Origin: Treponema sp. UBA4377
Lineage (GTDB): Bacteria > Spirochaetota > Spirochaetia > Treponematales > Treponemataceae
NCBI GenBank assembly: GCA_002391235.1
Contig: DGRX01000029.1
Span: 38,918-102,917, forward strand
Direction: 5' to 3'
Length of the DNA stretch: 64,000 bases
Positions 27,195 through 36,192 of the stretch are shown here, piece after piece. How positions within the stretch are numbered: position 1 is the stretch's first letter; each line of letters starts with the position of its first letter. The notes beneath the pieces are model-generated. The model was not told where the DNA came from, did no database searches, and saw nothing but the letters and a program-made list of their open reading frames with translations. The translations under genes were made by a program, and so were the position numbers.

Positions 27195-27862
27195 TGGATT
27201 TTTCGCCTCTGTTCATTTCGTGCAAGGTGGCTCTTATGTCAACGGCCATAACATTTTTTTTAGGCCTTTTTGCCGCATGGTTGGTGGGGCGCGCTGGCCG
27301 GGCAAAGTTTTTTGTTGACGCATTTCTTTCTCTTCCGCTTGTACTTCCTCCGACAGTCGTTGGATTTTTTTTGTTGGCTTTTTTTGGACGGAACGGAATT
27401 GCCGGTTCTGTCCTTGCTCGTTTTGAAAAAAATATTTTGTTCACATGGCAAGGCGGAGCTTTGGCGGCTGCCGCGGTTTCTTTTCCAGTGATGTATCGGA
27501 CTGCAAGAGGCGCGTTCTCGCAAATCGATTCTGAAATAATCAACGCGGCTAGAACTTTGGGCTTGCGCGAATTTTATATATTTTTCAAAATAATGATTCC
27601 CCTTTCTCGCCATGGAATTGCGGCCGCCACTGTTCTTTCGTTCGCGCGCTCGTTGGGAGAATTTGGCGCGACTATAATGGTCGCTGGAAACATTCCAAAA
27701 AAGACCCAAACTATGTCTGTGGCCGTCTATACGGCGATGCAGGGAGGAGACAAGGCGCTTGCGTTTAGGTGGGTCTTGATAATATTCGCTTTTTCAATCG
27801 TTACATTGTTTTTTATAAACATTGTGACAGAACGAGCCTCAAAAAGGAGCGAAAATTTATGA
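27194..27862 (+). CDS. modB: Molybdate ABC transporter permease
   Basis: This 222-residue inner-membrane permease has about five spans. It carries the EAA-type loop typical of ModB, EIINAARTLGLREFYIFFKI, followed by RSLGEFGATIMVAGNIP. I choose the ATG at 27194, overlapping the modA stop, over the adjacent TTG. It overlaps modC by four bases. Confidence 0.94.
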   Translation: MDFSPLFISCKVALMSTAITFFLGLFAAWLVGRAGRAKFFVDAFLSLPLVLPPTVVGFFLLAFFGRNGIAGSVLARFEKNILFTWQGGALAAAAVSFPVMYRTARGAFSQIDSEIINAARTLGLREFYIFFKIMIPLSRHGIAAATVLSFARSLGEFGATIMVAGNIPKKTQTMSVAVYTAMQGGDKALAFRWVLIIFAFSIVTLFFINIVTERASKRSENL

Positions 27863-28923
27863 GCCTTTTTGCGCAAGTTCAAAAGCGTGTTGGAAATTTT
27901 TTCCTCAACGCAAAATTTGAAACAGGCGATGAAACCCTTTCTGTTTTGGGCGCGTCTGGCGCTGGAAAAAGCCTTCTGTTGAAATGCTTGGCTGGAATAG
28001 AAAAGCCTGACAATGGAAAAATAATCTTAAACGGACGAGTTCTTTTTGATTCGGAAACGCGTATAGACCTCGCGCCGCAAAAGAGGAGCGTTGGATATTT
28101 GTTTCAAAGCTGCGCCCTTTTTCCTAATATGACTGTCTTTCAAAATGCTGTTTGCGCGGCGCGCGACAAAGACTTTGCCGCGCATTGTTTAAAAAACTTT
28201 GGGCTTGCGGGAAAAGAAAATTTATATCCCCACATGCTTTCTGGCGGAGAAAAACAGCGGGTGGCTTTGGCTAGGCTGTTGGCTTCTGAACCTGACGCCT
28301 TGTTGTTTGACGAGCCTTTTTCCGCTCTTGACTCAAATAGAAAGTCGGAGCTTGAACGAATGATTTTAGATTTGCTTGAAGAAAAAAAAAGGCCTTCTAT
28401 TTTAGTGACCCACGACAGAAACGAAGCCTTTAGGCTTTCAAAAAAAATTTCGGTGATGGAAAGCGGAACTCTTTATGAGCCCATGGACAAGCTCGATTTT
28501 TTTGAGCGTCCACGAACTTTGTCTCGCGCGATTCTTGGCGGTTGCAAGAACATTACCAGACTTGAATGGAACGGCGGCCAAAGCGCGACGGCGCTTGATT
28601 GGGGTATGGAGTTGAGTTTTTCGAGTGTTGTTCCAAAAAACGAGCGAAAGGGGTTTGCCGGCTTTAGGGCTCATTTTTTTGAGACGGGCGAAAAAGGAGG
28701 GCAAAATGTCTTTCTGTGCAAGATTGAGCGCGTGATAGAGGACGCTTTTTCTTATGTCATTTATTTTAGGCATGACGGCTTTTTGGGCGACTCTAAGTCG
28801 CTTCTTTGTTGGGAAGTCCAAAAAGAAGTTTGGAAAAAAATAGAGCCCTCTCTTGAACAAAAGAAGCTTTTTGTTAAAATCGACGCAAGGCGGCTTATGT
28901 TTTTGAATAAGGAAGGAAGTTGA
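27859..28923 (+). CDS. modC: Molybdate ABC transporter ATP-binding protein
   Basis: This 354-residue ATPase powers molybdate import. It has a Walker A (LGASGAGKSLLLKCLAGI), Q-loop (GYLFQSCALFPN), signature (LSGGEKQRVALARLL), Walker B (DALLFDEPFSALD) and H-loop (ILVTHDRNEAF). The last 110 residues form a degenerate TOBE/MOP-like regulatory domain. It completes the modABC transporter inside the cofactor operon. Confidence 0.94.
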   Translation: MSLFAQVQKRVGNFFLNAKFETGDETLSVLGASGAGKSLLLKCLAGIEKPDNGKIILNGRVLFDSETRIDLAPQKRSVGYLFQSCALFPNMTVFQNAVCAARDKDFAAHCLKNFGLAGKENLYPHMLSGGEKQRVALARLLASEPDALLFDEPFSALDSNRKSELERMILDLLEEKKRPSILVTHDRNEAFRLSKKISVMESGTLYEPMDKLDFFERPRTLSRAILGGCKNITRLEWNGGQSATALDWGMELSFSSVVPKNERKGFAGFRAHFFETGEKGGQNVFLCKIERVIEDAFSYVIYFRHDGFLGDSKSLLCWEVQKEVWKKIEPSLEQKKLFVKIDARRLMFLNKEGS

Positions 28924-28927
28924 AAAA

Positions 28928-29914
28928 TTGAATCAATTCTTGCGCGACGCTTTTGGACGTTCAATAAGATACCTTCGTGTTTCGGTGACTGACAAATGCA
29001 ACTTGCGTTGCAAATACTGCGTTTCCAAACAATGCCCCCTGGCTTTGCCTCGCGATGAAATTCTTAGCTTTGAGGAAATTGAATTCCTTGTCCGCGTTAT
29101 GGCAAAAATGGGCGTTAAAAAAATTCGGCTTACCGGCGGAGAGCCGCTTTTGCGCCGTGACCTTCAATCTTTAGTCAGAAACTTGCGTTCTGTTCCTGGC
29201 GTGGATGAACTTTGCCTTACGACAAACGGAATCCTTTTTGCCGACATGGCGGCAGGCCTAAAAAAAGCCGGTCTTTCTAGGGTGAACATAAGTCTTGACA
29301 CATTGAGCGAAGAAAAGTTTTTGTCGCTTACAGGATTTGACGGTCTGGTCGCTGTTTTAAAAAGCGTGGAAACGTCGCTTTCGTTGGGCTTTAAGACAAA
29401 GGTAAATTGCGTTCTTGGCAGTTGGAATGAGGACGAGATTTTTGATTTGGCTTTCTTGGCAAAGGACAACGCTGTCGACATTCGTTTTATCGAACTCATG
29501 CCGATTGGCGGCGCCTTTGGAATGAAAGGGCTTTCTTCTGATTGTGTCCTAAGGTCTTTGGAGGAACGTTTTGGAAAGGCGAACGCGTCAAGAAAAAAAT
29601 TGGGCGAAACTGCCCGTCTTTTTTATTTTGACGGTTTTAAAGGCAGGGTGGGCTTTATTTCTCCGGTTAGCAAGCCGTTTTGCGATGAATGCGACAGGCT
29701 TAGACTGCTTTCTGACGGCCGTATAAAACTCTGTCTTTGCTCTAACGATTTTATTGACACAAAAAATATATTGCGCTCCAATCAAAACGCTGATACAATC
29801 GAAAATTGCTTGAGTGAAAAAATTTTCGCGGCTCTAAAAAGAAAACCTAAGGCGCGCTCGTTTGCTTGTCAATCAAACGGCCTTTTGGGAAACATGTCAC
29901 AAATTGGGGGCTGA
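28928..29914 (+). CDS. moaA: GTP 3',8-cyclase
   Basis: MoaA is the radical-SAM enzyme that starts molybdopterin synthesis from GTP. The 328-residue protein has the SAM cluster motif VTDKCNLRCKYC and the GGEP block in IRLTGGEPLLRRD. The C-terminal second 4Fe-4S site is present (PFCDECDRLRLLSDGRIKLC). The last residues lack the usual GG dipeptide near the end, which reads LGNMSQIGG. The start is a TTG at 28928 with AAGGAAGG upstream. Confidence 0.93.
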   Translation: MNQFLRDAFGRSIRYLRVSVTDKCNLRCKYCVSKQCPLALPRDEILSFEEIEFLVRVMAKMGVKKIRLTGGEPLLRRDLQSLVRNLRSVPGVDELCLTTNGILFADMAAGLKKAGLSRVNISLDTLSEEKFLSLTGFDGLVAVLKSVETSLSLGFKTKVNCVLGSWNEDEIFDLAFLAKDNAVDIRFIELMPIGGAFGMKGLSSDCVLRSLEERFGKANASRKKLGETARLFYFDGFKGRVGFISPVSKPFCDECDRLRLLSDGRIKLCLCSNDFIDTKNILRSNQNADTIENCLSEKIFAALKRKPKARSFACQSNGLLGNMSQIGG

Positions 29915-29915
29915 A

Positions 29916-30839
29916 ATGACAGGAACGATTCGTGCCGTTTGCATAAGCGAAAAAAAAGGAACTGTAAAAAAAGATATAGTCTCTTGCAGATTGTTGGAGG
30001 ATTTTGGTTTGGAAAACGACGCTCATGCCGGAAGCGAGAGGCAGGTGAGCCTTTTGTCATGGGATGAAGTTGAAAAGTTTAAAAAAACGTCAGGATTGAA
30101 AGACAAAATTTTTCCTGGCGCGTTTGGCGAAAACCTCCTTGCGCAAGGCTTTGACTTTAAGGCGTTCCCAGTCGGCTCTCGTTTTAAATGCAACGATGTT
30201 GAACTGGAAATAACGCAAATTGGAAAAAAATGTCATTCCGCTTGCGATATTTCAAAAATAAGCGGAAAATGTCTTATGCCCACGGAAGGCGTTTTTGCCA
30301 GAGTTGTTCACGGTGGGGTAGTCGCTTCCGGCGATCGGCTTGAGCTTTTGCGAGAAAGACGTTTTTCCGCGGCGATAATCGTTTCTAGCGACCGTTCTTT
30401 TAAAGGCGAGCGCGAGGATAAAAGCGGGCCTATTTTAAAAGAAATTTTGTCCGACTCCGGCTTTCTTGTTTGCCAACGCTCTCTTCTTCCAGACGATCAA
30501 GAGGCTTTGTATAAGACGCTTTGCAGTTTGGCGGACATTCAAAGGCCGGATGTAATATTTACGTCAGGAGGAACTGGATTCTCTCCTCGCGATGTGACTC
30601 CAGAAGCGACTCTTCGCGCCTCAACAAAAAACGCTCCTGGAATCGCGGAGGCCTTAAGGGCTTACAGCATGACGATTACAAAAAATGCCATGCTTTCGCG
30701 AGGCGCGAGCGTTATTCGAGGAAATACATTGATAGTGAATTTGCCGGGAAGCCCTAAAGCGGCAAGAGAATGCGTCCAATACTTGCTTCCTGTTTTGGAG
30801 CATGCGATTTGTCTTTTGCGCGGGGAGATTGTTGAATGA
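29916..30839 (+). CDS. MOSC domain fused to MogA/MoaB-type adenylyltransferase
   Basis: This 307-residue fusion protein starts one base after moaA. Residues 1-145 form a MOSC domain (DAHAGSERQVSLLSWDEV, PGAFGENLLAQGFDF and GKKCHSACDISKISGKC), a fold linked to sulfur transfer and molybdenum cofactors. Residues about 150-307 match MogA/MoaB, with VIFTSGGTGFSPRDVTPEA and LIVNLPGSPKAARECVQYL. That half probably adenylylates molybdopterin before MoeA acts. The MOSC half may help deliver or sulfurate the cofactor for the Cys-type FDH; that part is inference. Confidence 0.9.
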   Translation: MTGTIRAVCISEKKGTVKKDIVSCRLLEDFGLENDAHAGSERQVSLLSWDEVEKFKKTSGLKDKIFPGAFGENLLAQGFDFKAFPVGSRFKCNDVELEITQIGKKCHSACDISKISGKCLMPTEGVFARVVHGGVVASGDRLELLRERRFSAAIIVSSDRSFKGEREDKSGPILKEILSDSGFLVCQRSLLPDDQEALYKTLCSLADIQRPDVIFTSGGTGFSPRDVTPEATLRASTKNAPGIAEALRAYSMTITKNAMLSRGASVIRGNTLIVNLPGSPKAARECVQYLLPVLEHAICLLRGEIVE

Positions 30840-31582
30840 GCTTTTTGCCAAAAAAAATCAGCAGAGTTTTTTTAGACGGAAGGGTTGAGGAAAGGACTGC
30901 GTTTTTTTTAAACGAGCGAAGGCTCTTGATAAAAGTGAATGGAAATCCTTGGGCTTCCATTGTTTGTTCTGACGGAAATTTGGTTGACTTGGTCGCAGGA
31001 TGTCTGCTTTCTTTTGGCGTAATCGAAAAAAAAGACCAAATCGTTTCGATTGAGATTTGTCCGCAAAAAATCGCCGCCTCTGTCGTTCTTTCAAAAGAAG
31101 TGGACTGTTTTTCTAGCCTGCAAAAGCAAGAGTCATGCTGTCCAAAGAATAAATTTTTAGAAATGGACGATGAAAGAATTCCGTTAAAAAAAATAGCTAA
31201 AAGCGGCTTTGAGGAGAAATGGATTTTTGCGCTGGCAAAAAAATTTGCGGAAGACGGTGATTTGCACAGGAAAACTTCCGGAACCCACCGTTGTATTTTA
31301 GCTCGAAACGGCGAGGCGGTTTTTGAGGCGGAAGACATCGGCCGTCACACCGCTATGGACAAGGTTCTTGGCTGGATGCTTTTGAACGACATCCCCGCAA
31401 GTCAAGCCTCAATTTTTACGTCAGGACGCGTTCCGTTGGATATGGTTGAAAAGGTTGTTCGCGCCGGAGTGGGCGTTTTGATTACAAAATCCGTTCCAAC
31501 CTCTCAGAGCGTTCAGTTTGCGAAAGAGCATGGCCTAAAACTTTTTTTTCGCGCATGGCCGGATAGTTATGAGAAGGTCTAG
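30836..31582 (+). CDS. fdhD: Formate dehydrogenase sulfurtransferase FdhD
   Basis: FdhD transfers sulfur to the molybdenum cofactor of formate dehydrogenase, making an active enzyme. The 248-residue protein has the family blocks SGTHRCILARNGEAVFEAEDIGRHTAMDKVLGW and FTSGRVPLDMVEKVVRAG. The two-Cys loop equivalent appears as ESCCPKN near residue 101. It overlaps the previous gene by four bases and is the last gene of the island. Its presence confirms that the upstream oxidoreductase is a formate dehydrogenase. Confidence 0.93.
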   Translation: MSFLPKKISRVFLDGRVEERTAFFLNERRLLIKVNGNPWASIVCSDGNLVDLVAGCLLSFGVIEKKDQIVSIEICPQKIAASVVLSKEVDCFSSLQKQESCCPKNKFLEMDDERIPLKKIAKSGFEEKWIFALAKKFAEDGDLHRKTSGTHRCILARNGEAVFEAEDIGRHTAMDKVLGWMLLNDIPASQASIFTSGRVPLDMVEKVVRAGVGVLITKSVPTSQSVQFAKEHGLKLFFRAWPDSYEKV

Positions 31583-31614
31583 AAAAAAATAGAAAAAAGC
31601 GCGATAATGAGTCT

Positions 31615-31911
31615 ATGACAGTGACTTCAAACGAAAACGGCGATTCCATCACATTCTTTGTCGAAGGAAAAATTGACTCCACTACCGCCCCAGATTTTGA
31701 GAATGCGATTGTCGAAAAGGCCTTGAGCCATAATTTTGTTGTTTTGGATTTTGCAAAGGTTGGATATGTTTCGTCCGCTGGATTTCGTGTTCTTCTTGTC
31801 TTGCAAAAAAATATGACAAAAAAAGGCGGTTTGAAAATTTTAAATGTTTCGCCTTCCATTATGGAAGTTTTTGAAATGACCGGCTTTAAGGAAATCTTTT
31901 CTTTCGGTTAA
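31615..31911 (+). CDS. STAS-domain anti-sigma factor antagonist
   Basis: This 98-residue protein is a single SpoIIAA-like STAS domain: FVEGKIDSTTAPDFENAI, then the phosphorylatable Ser in VGYVSSAGFRVLLVLQK. It likely binds a kinase/anti-sigma partner that is not encoded nearby. A GATAAT sits six bases before the ATG with no ribosome site. Base composition returns to GC-richer coding in the following genes. Confidence 0.88.
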   Translation: MTVTSNENGDSITFFVEGKIDSTTAPDFENAIVEKALSHNFVVLDFAKVGYVSSAGFRVLLVLQKNMTKKGGLKILNVSPSIMEVFEMTGFKEIFSFG

Positions 31912-31934
31912 ACTAAAAAGAATTGGAATTTTGT

Positions 31935-33662
31935 ATGGCGGAAAAAGCGCTCACGACATTTGAAAGATTGGTTTCTCTTATAGGCGAAGACGAGCGAAAG
32001 GCCTTGCTTGAAAAAATGCGGCCTTTGGAAGGCGATCCCGACGCCCGCGCCCTGGAGTCCGGCAAGGACCCTACGATGAACGCGGACGAAATCGTCTTGG
32101 AAGAAAACATAAAGCAAGAGTCCATCTTTTACCGCTTGATTTTGTGGCTGCGTTCAATCCTAACCTCAACCTCAAAAGAACAGCTTTACAACGACGACAA
32201 AATCATGGCCCTTTTTAGAAAGCTGAACCGCGAATACCCCGGCTTGCTTGATTACAAGGGCGCCCTGCTTATGGGCATATTTTACGAAAAGCTTTTGGAG
32301 CTAAAGAAGGCCTCCGATTTTTTCAAGCCCTACCTTGACGCGATTTACGAAAACATCGGAGGCTTTTACGTTTTTCTCGGCTCGATGGTTGTTCCCGAAG
32401 TCACGCAGAGAATGAACAAGGAAGTCGATCCGATGAGCCTTCCGCTTGAACGCGAAGTCACCGGAGAGCTGCGCGCTTCGTTCCTAAGAAAGATGGAGGA
32501 CATCATAAAGGAGCTGCCGTCGCACAGAAGGGCCTACTTGTACCAGTGCGCGGTGTCGGTGGATTGGCTTTACCAATTCACAAAGCTTCCTTTTGAGCGC
32601 TTTATTTCCGCTTTTGGAGCGGGATTGAGCGATTCGCAGGTCGCGCGCTTTGAGACAGTCACAAGCGAGTTGAACGCCTTCGCGAAAATTTTGTGCAACG
32701 GAAAAAGCATGCCGACCGAAGCCTTTGAGTCAATCTTTTTGTTCTCGGCCAAAAAGATGGTTCCCAATTCCAGCGAGGCCAAGGACGACGATTCGCGCGC
32801 GAAGGAATTCATGGACAAGGCCAATTCCTATTTTACGATTATCCACATGTTCATAAACAGCGTTCCGCTCCGCTACGTCAACAAGGTTGTCTACAACAAC
32901 ATCCAATGGTCTCCCGACCAGTTTACCGGCGCCGAAAACTGGTTCGCAAAGTACAAGGAGCAATGGAAAAAGCTTTTTGACGAACAGTGGAGCGCATGGC
33001 TAAAAGAAAAAAAGCGCGTGGCGCTAAACAAAATGCTGAGCGAAAATTTCGGCATCGACAAAATTCCCTTGTTGCCTGTCAGGCCCTGGGCCAACATGTG
33101 GGGAACAGGCGTCGACTTTCACTTTGAAAACACCGCGGGCTTTTTGTGGTGGTTCGTCTCCAAAAAGCAAAACGATGTTGTCGAGCCTCTTAAGATTCTT
33201 TTGCTTGAAGGCCAGTTTGTCAACAAGGAAAACCGGGCGGAGTTCGCCAACACGCTGAACGAGCTCACGCAAGTTTCTTCAAGAATGTACGACTTTGAGG
33301 AAGACATTTCCGACAAGGGGCAGACCGGCTTGGTCTTTGAAAAGCTGGCCAGCGACCACCTGCGCACTTTGGCCGCGCAGTCAAAAATCGACACGCTGAT
33401 AATAGAAAAAGAGGCGATCATAAAGTCGACGAAAAATTCTTTTTGCAACCAAGCCCGCTCAGTCCTTAACATTCTGAACGGAGTCTTTGCCGAAAAAAAA
33501 GACACCCGCTACGACGGCATCCAAAACCTCGCGTCGATTCAGGGCTCGCAAAACGCGAACTTTAGGGCCAGCCTTCAAAAGAGCCAAAAAATCTTTGGCG
33601 CGGCGCTGGACATCCTTAAAGAGCTTGAGCAAATCGACATTCCCAACAACGGCGCAAAATGA
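31935..33662 (+). CDS. Spirochaete conserved protein, DUF5312-like
   Basis: This 575-residue soluble protein is predicted to be mostly helical. It matches, from memory, a spirochaete-restricted family annotated DUF5312, but I cannot confirm that. It begins MAEKALTTFERLVSLIGEDE, a typical opening, and has no signal peptide, membrane span or catalytic motif. The start at 31935 is an ATG four codons inside an in-frame TTG. It overlaps pgeF by four bases and follows the STAS gene, suggesting one operon. Confidence 0.75.
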   Translation: MAEKALTTFERLVSLIGEDERKALLEKMRPLEGDPDARALESGKDPTMNADEIVLEENIKQESIFYRLILWLRSILTSTSKEQLYNDDKIMALFRKLNREYPGLLDYKGALLMGIFYEKLLELKKASDFFKPYLDAIYENIGGFYVFLGSMVVPEVTQRMNKEVDPMSLPLEREVTGELRASFLRKMEDIIKELPSHRRAYLYQCAVSVDWLYQFTKLPFERFISAFGAGLSDSQVARFETVTSELNAFAKILCNGKSMPTEAFESIFLFSAKKMVPNSSEAKDDDSRAKEFMDKANSYFTIIHMFINSVPLRYVNKVVYNNIQWSPDQFTGAENWFAKYKEQWKKLFDEQWSAWLKEKKRVALNKMLSENFGIDKIPLLPVRPWANMWGTGVDFHFENTAGFLWWFVSKKQNDVVEPLKILLLEGQFVNKENRAEFANTLNELTQVSSRMYDFEEDISDKGQTGLVFEKLASDHLRTLAAQSKIDTLIIEKEAIIKSTKNSFCNQARSVLNILNGVFAEKKDTRYDGIQNLASIQGSQNANFRASLQKSQKIFGAALDILKELEQIDIPNNGAK

Positions 33663-34624
33663 AACTGATTGATTTTTTGCAAGGCCAAAATCTTTTGCAA
33701 GACAAAAAGCCGCCGCAAATGGGGCTTTTTCCCTTTTACAAAAACGGCGAGCCCTTTGAAGGAGCCGCGCCAAAAGCCTCCGACGGCCAAGAAATCGCGC
33801 GGCCCATGTGGGGCATGACCTTAAAGGCCGCGGGCTCCATGCGTTTTAGGTGGAACGAAACTAATTCCAACCGCGACCGATTCCTTAACGGCCTTTGCGA
33901 ACGCTTTGGCGGAGCGGGGCAAGGCGAAAAGCGAATCGTTCCGCTTGAATTGATTCATTCAAAAATCGTTTTTGACGTAAAAGAGGCCGGCGACAGTTTT
34001 CAAAAGCAGGGCGACGGAATAGTCACGCAAAACAAAAGCTTGATTCCAGTCGTCACCGTAGCTGACTGCGTTCCCCTTTATTTTTACGATTCAAAGACCG
34101 GCGCTTTTGGAGTCGCGCATTCCGGCTGGAAGGGAACCGGAATCGCGGCCGAGGTCGTTGCGTTGATGAAAAAAAACTACGGCTCGGACCCGCGCGACAT
34201 TCTCGCCGCGATTGGACCGCACATCCACGACTGTTGCTACTTGGTCGACAAGGAGCGCGCCAAATACTTTTCCGATAATTTTGGAAGCGACTGCGTCCAA
34301 AAGCTGTCGCAAGCCCAAGACGGCGGCGTTCAAGAGGCGGGCGGCCCGGGCCTTTTTGGCCAAGAAAAAAATTCCTTTCAAGCCCAAGACTCGGGCGGCC
34401 TCTATCGGCTTTCCCTTTTGCGCGCCAATCTAAACGTCTTGGCGGCAGCCGGCGCGCTGGAGGAAAACATTGTCGCGGCAAAAAACTGCACGGCCTGCGA
34501 AGAGCGCTTCGGCTCCTTTAGGCGCGAAGCCGCCGCTCTAGACGTTCCGGCCCAAGAAAAATCGCGCTTGTTTACAACCCAAGCCGCATTTGTTATAATG
34601 GAAGACGCGGAAATCAATCGATGA
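33659..34624 (+). CDS. pgeF: YfiH/PgeF-family purine nucleoside phosphorylase (laccase domain)
   Basis: Family members are zinc or copper proteins that act on purine nucleosides and help proofread peptidoglycan. The 321-residue protein shows VTVADCVPLYFYDSKTGAFGVAHSGWKGT and IGPHIHDCCYLVD, which contain the metal-ligand Cys and His residues. Between residues about 215 and 245 there is an Ala/Gly/Gln-rich insertion (SQAQDGGVQEAGG and NSFQAQDSGG). It resembles an insertion in the FGGY-HAD gene at 46805 and is not part of the normal fold. The gene overlaps both neighbours. Confidence 0.87.
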   Translation: MKLIDFLQGQNLLQDKKPPQMGLFPFYKNGEPFEGAAPKASDGQEIARPMWGMTLKAAGSMRFRWNETNSNRDRFLNGLCERFGGAGQGEKRIVPLELIHSKIVFDVKEAGDSFQKQGDGIVTQNKSLIPVVTVADCVPLYFYDSKTGAFGVAHSGWKGTGIAAEVVALMKKNYGSDPRDILAAIGPHIHDCCYLVDKERAKYFSDNFGSDCVQKLSQAQDGGVQEAGGPGLFGQEKNSFQAQDSGGLYRLSLLRANLNVLAAAGALEENIVAAKNCTACEERFGSFRREAAALDVPAQEKSRLFTTQAAFVIMEDAEINR

Positions 34625-35397
34625 AAGTTGAGCAATTTTATTCTGAAATTCAAAAGCGATACGGCAACATAACTCGCGCGCGCGGCCCGTTTTTGTACAC
34701 GCAAAAAAACGTCCGCCTGACCGACTTTAACCAAGAAGGCGGCCGCGCGATTTTGGGCTGGGACTCTTCCGCCTACACTGTCTTTAAAAACGTTCTGAGC
34801 AAAGGCTTGGCAGGTTCCTTTAACTGCGCCTACAAGGGCCAGCTTCAAAAGGCTGTGTCGGAGCTTTTGGGCGGCCAGCGGAAAATATTTTTCTTTTCGC
34901 ATAAAAAGGCCGCGATGGAGGCCGCGCTTTTACTGGACGCGCAAAGTACAAGCGTTTACAAGCCCTTTGCCGGCGTTGACTATTCGGCGGTAAAGAACGT
35001 CATCGTCGCGCCGCCGCTTCCGTGGACAAACAATTTTTGGATTTTGGCGGCTAGCGGTCTTGGGCAGCCCAACGATAGCGACCCGGCAATCATTCCGTCT
35101 GAGAATTTTCCGCCGGCCTTGCTTGCCGCGGCGGCGCGGGCCGTTTACGATTTGATGGCGGCGATAAAAGTTCGGCAGGAAAAAGATTTTTTTATTTACG
35201 ACAAGGTTCTGTCAAAATTTTTTGAGCGCCGTTCATGCTGGCTCCGCCCAAAAGTTCCGCAAGAAAAATACGACGCCTTTGTTTTGGCTTGCCTTGACGC
35301 CGGCGTTCTTGTCAATCCAGACTATAACGCGGATTCAATCGTTCCCTTTGGAGCGGACAAGGGCGTTCTAAAAAAAATGGGGGAAATAAATGTCTGA
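34621..35397 (+). CDS. Hypothetical protein, possibly a degenerate PLP-transferase fold
   Basis: I do not recognise this 258-residue protein securely. The N-terminal half (GPFLYTQKNVRLTDFNQEGG, then GWDSSAYTVFKNVLSKG) is reminiscent of class III aminotransferases, where a similar segment precedes the substrate-binding loop. The PLP lysine and the DEVQTG-type motif are not visible, so it is unlikely to be an active aminotransferase. It overlaps pgeF (ATGA) and the next membrane protein, so it belongs to the same operon. Confidence 0.6.
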   Translation: MKVEQFYSEIQKRYGNITRARGPFLYTQKNVRLTDFNQEGGRAILGWDSSAYTVFKNVLSKGLAGSFNCAYKGQLQKAVSELLGGQRKIFFFSHKKAAMEAALLLDAQSTSVYKPFAGVDYSAVKNVIVAPPLPWTNNFWILAASGLGQPNDSDPAIIPSENFPPALLAAAARAVYDLMAAIKVRQEKDFFIYDKVLSKFFERRSCWLRPKVPQEKYDAFVLACLDAGVLVNPDYNADSIVPFGADKGVLKKMGEINV

Positions 35398-35683
35398 CGC
35401 GCAAATTATATTGAGCGCGGCGCAACTTTGTTTGGGAGGCCTTTGCGCCTTTGCCGCGATTTTGCTTTGCGCAAAAAAAAGAAGCGCTTCTGTCGTTTGC
35501 CTGTTGGCTTTTGTTTTGACCAGCTACGCGCGAACGGTATACAAGCTTCTTTGCGATTTGGGAATAGTCACGGACTTGAAGGCCGCGCTTTTTGGCGTTC
35601 CGCTTTTGACGCTGGCTTTTGAATGCGTTCCTCCGGTTTTCTTGCTTTTGTCGATAATTTTCGCGATCGCAAAAAAGAGGTAG
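35390..35683 (+). CDS. Small hydrophobic membrane protein
   Basis: This 97-residue protein has three predicted membrane spans (residues 5-25, 32-50 and 67-92) and no known motif. It overlaps the preceding gene by eight bases. The next gene starts with GTG four bases after its stop. Function is unknown; the only information is its operon position. Confidence 0.6.
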   Translation: MSDAQIILSAAQLCLGGLCAFAAILLCAKKRSASVVCLLAFVLTSYARTVYKLLCDLGIVTDLKAALFGVPLLTLAFECVPPVFLLLSIIFAIAKKR

Positions 35684-35686
35684 CTA

Positions 35687-36139
35687 GTGACAGAGTTTGA
35701 GTTTTGGGAAAAGTTTGTAAAGGCAAAAGGCCTTGACCCTGAGTCAAAGTTTGACGGCGTTTTTGGCTTTGAGGCCCAGGGCTTTTTTGGGGCGGAACGA
35801 ATCGCGGCCCTTTTGGCCGGTAAAAAACGCGCGGCCTTTTTTCCGTATTCCAGTTATGTCGTTGACGACGGCCTTCTTCCAGTTAGCGGAGAAAACTACA
35901 TCATTCTTGGCGCGGGCCGCCAGCCTGTTTGCGTAATCCAGTCCACTCGCGTTCAAGTCGTTCCCTTTGGCCAAGTTACGATGGAAATGGTCGAGGCGGA
36001 AGGAGAGGATTCTTCCGTTGAGGAATGGCGGCAAAAGACCCGCGAAATCCTGGAAGACGAATGCCTTGCCGCTGGCATTCCTTTTTCCTCGGACACCAAG
36101 CTTGTATACATGGAATTTGAAGTCGTTTTCCGCGCGTAG
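35687..36139 (+). CDS. ASCH-domain protein
   Basis: This 150-residue protein matches the ASCH (PUA-like, RNA-binding) family. It has ALLAGKKRAAFFPYSSYV, LPVSGENYIILGAGRQPVCVI and VVPFGQVTMEMVEAEGE, followed by a conserved SVEEWRQKTREI. Family members bind RNA or act as N4-acetylcytidine amidohydrolases. The start is a GTG at 35687 with an AAGAGG site. It ends the operon that begins with the STAS gene. Confidence 0.8.
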   Translation: MTEFEFWEKFVKAKGLDPESKFDGVFGFEAQGFFGAERIAALLAGKKRAAFFPYSSYVVDDGLLPVSGENYIILGAGRQPVCVIQSTRVQVVPFGQVTMEMVEAEGEDSSVEEWRQKTREILEDECLAAGIPFSSDTKLVYMEFEVVFRA

Positions 36140-36192
36140 TTGAGCGGAAACGTAGTTGCGCGCGCGGCGAAAATTCATTACAATGCAATCAT

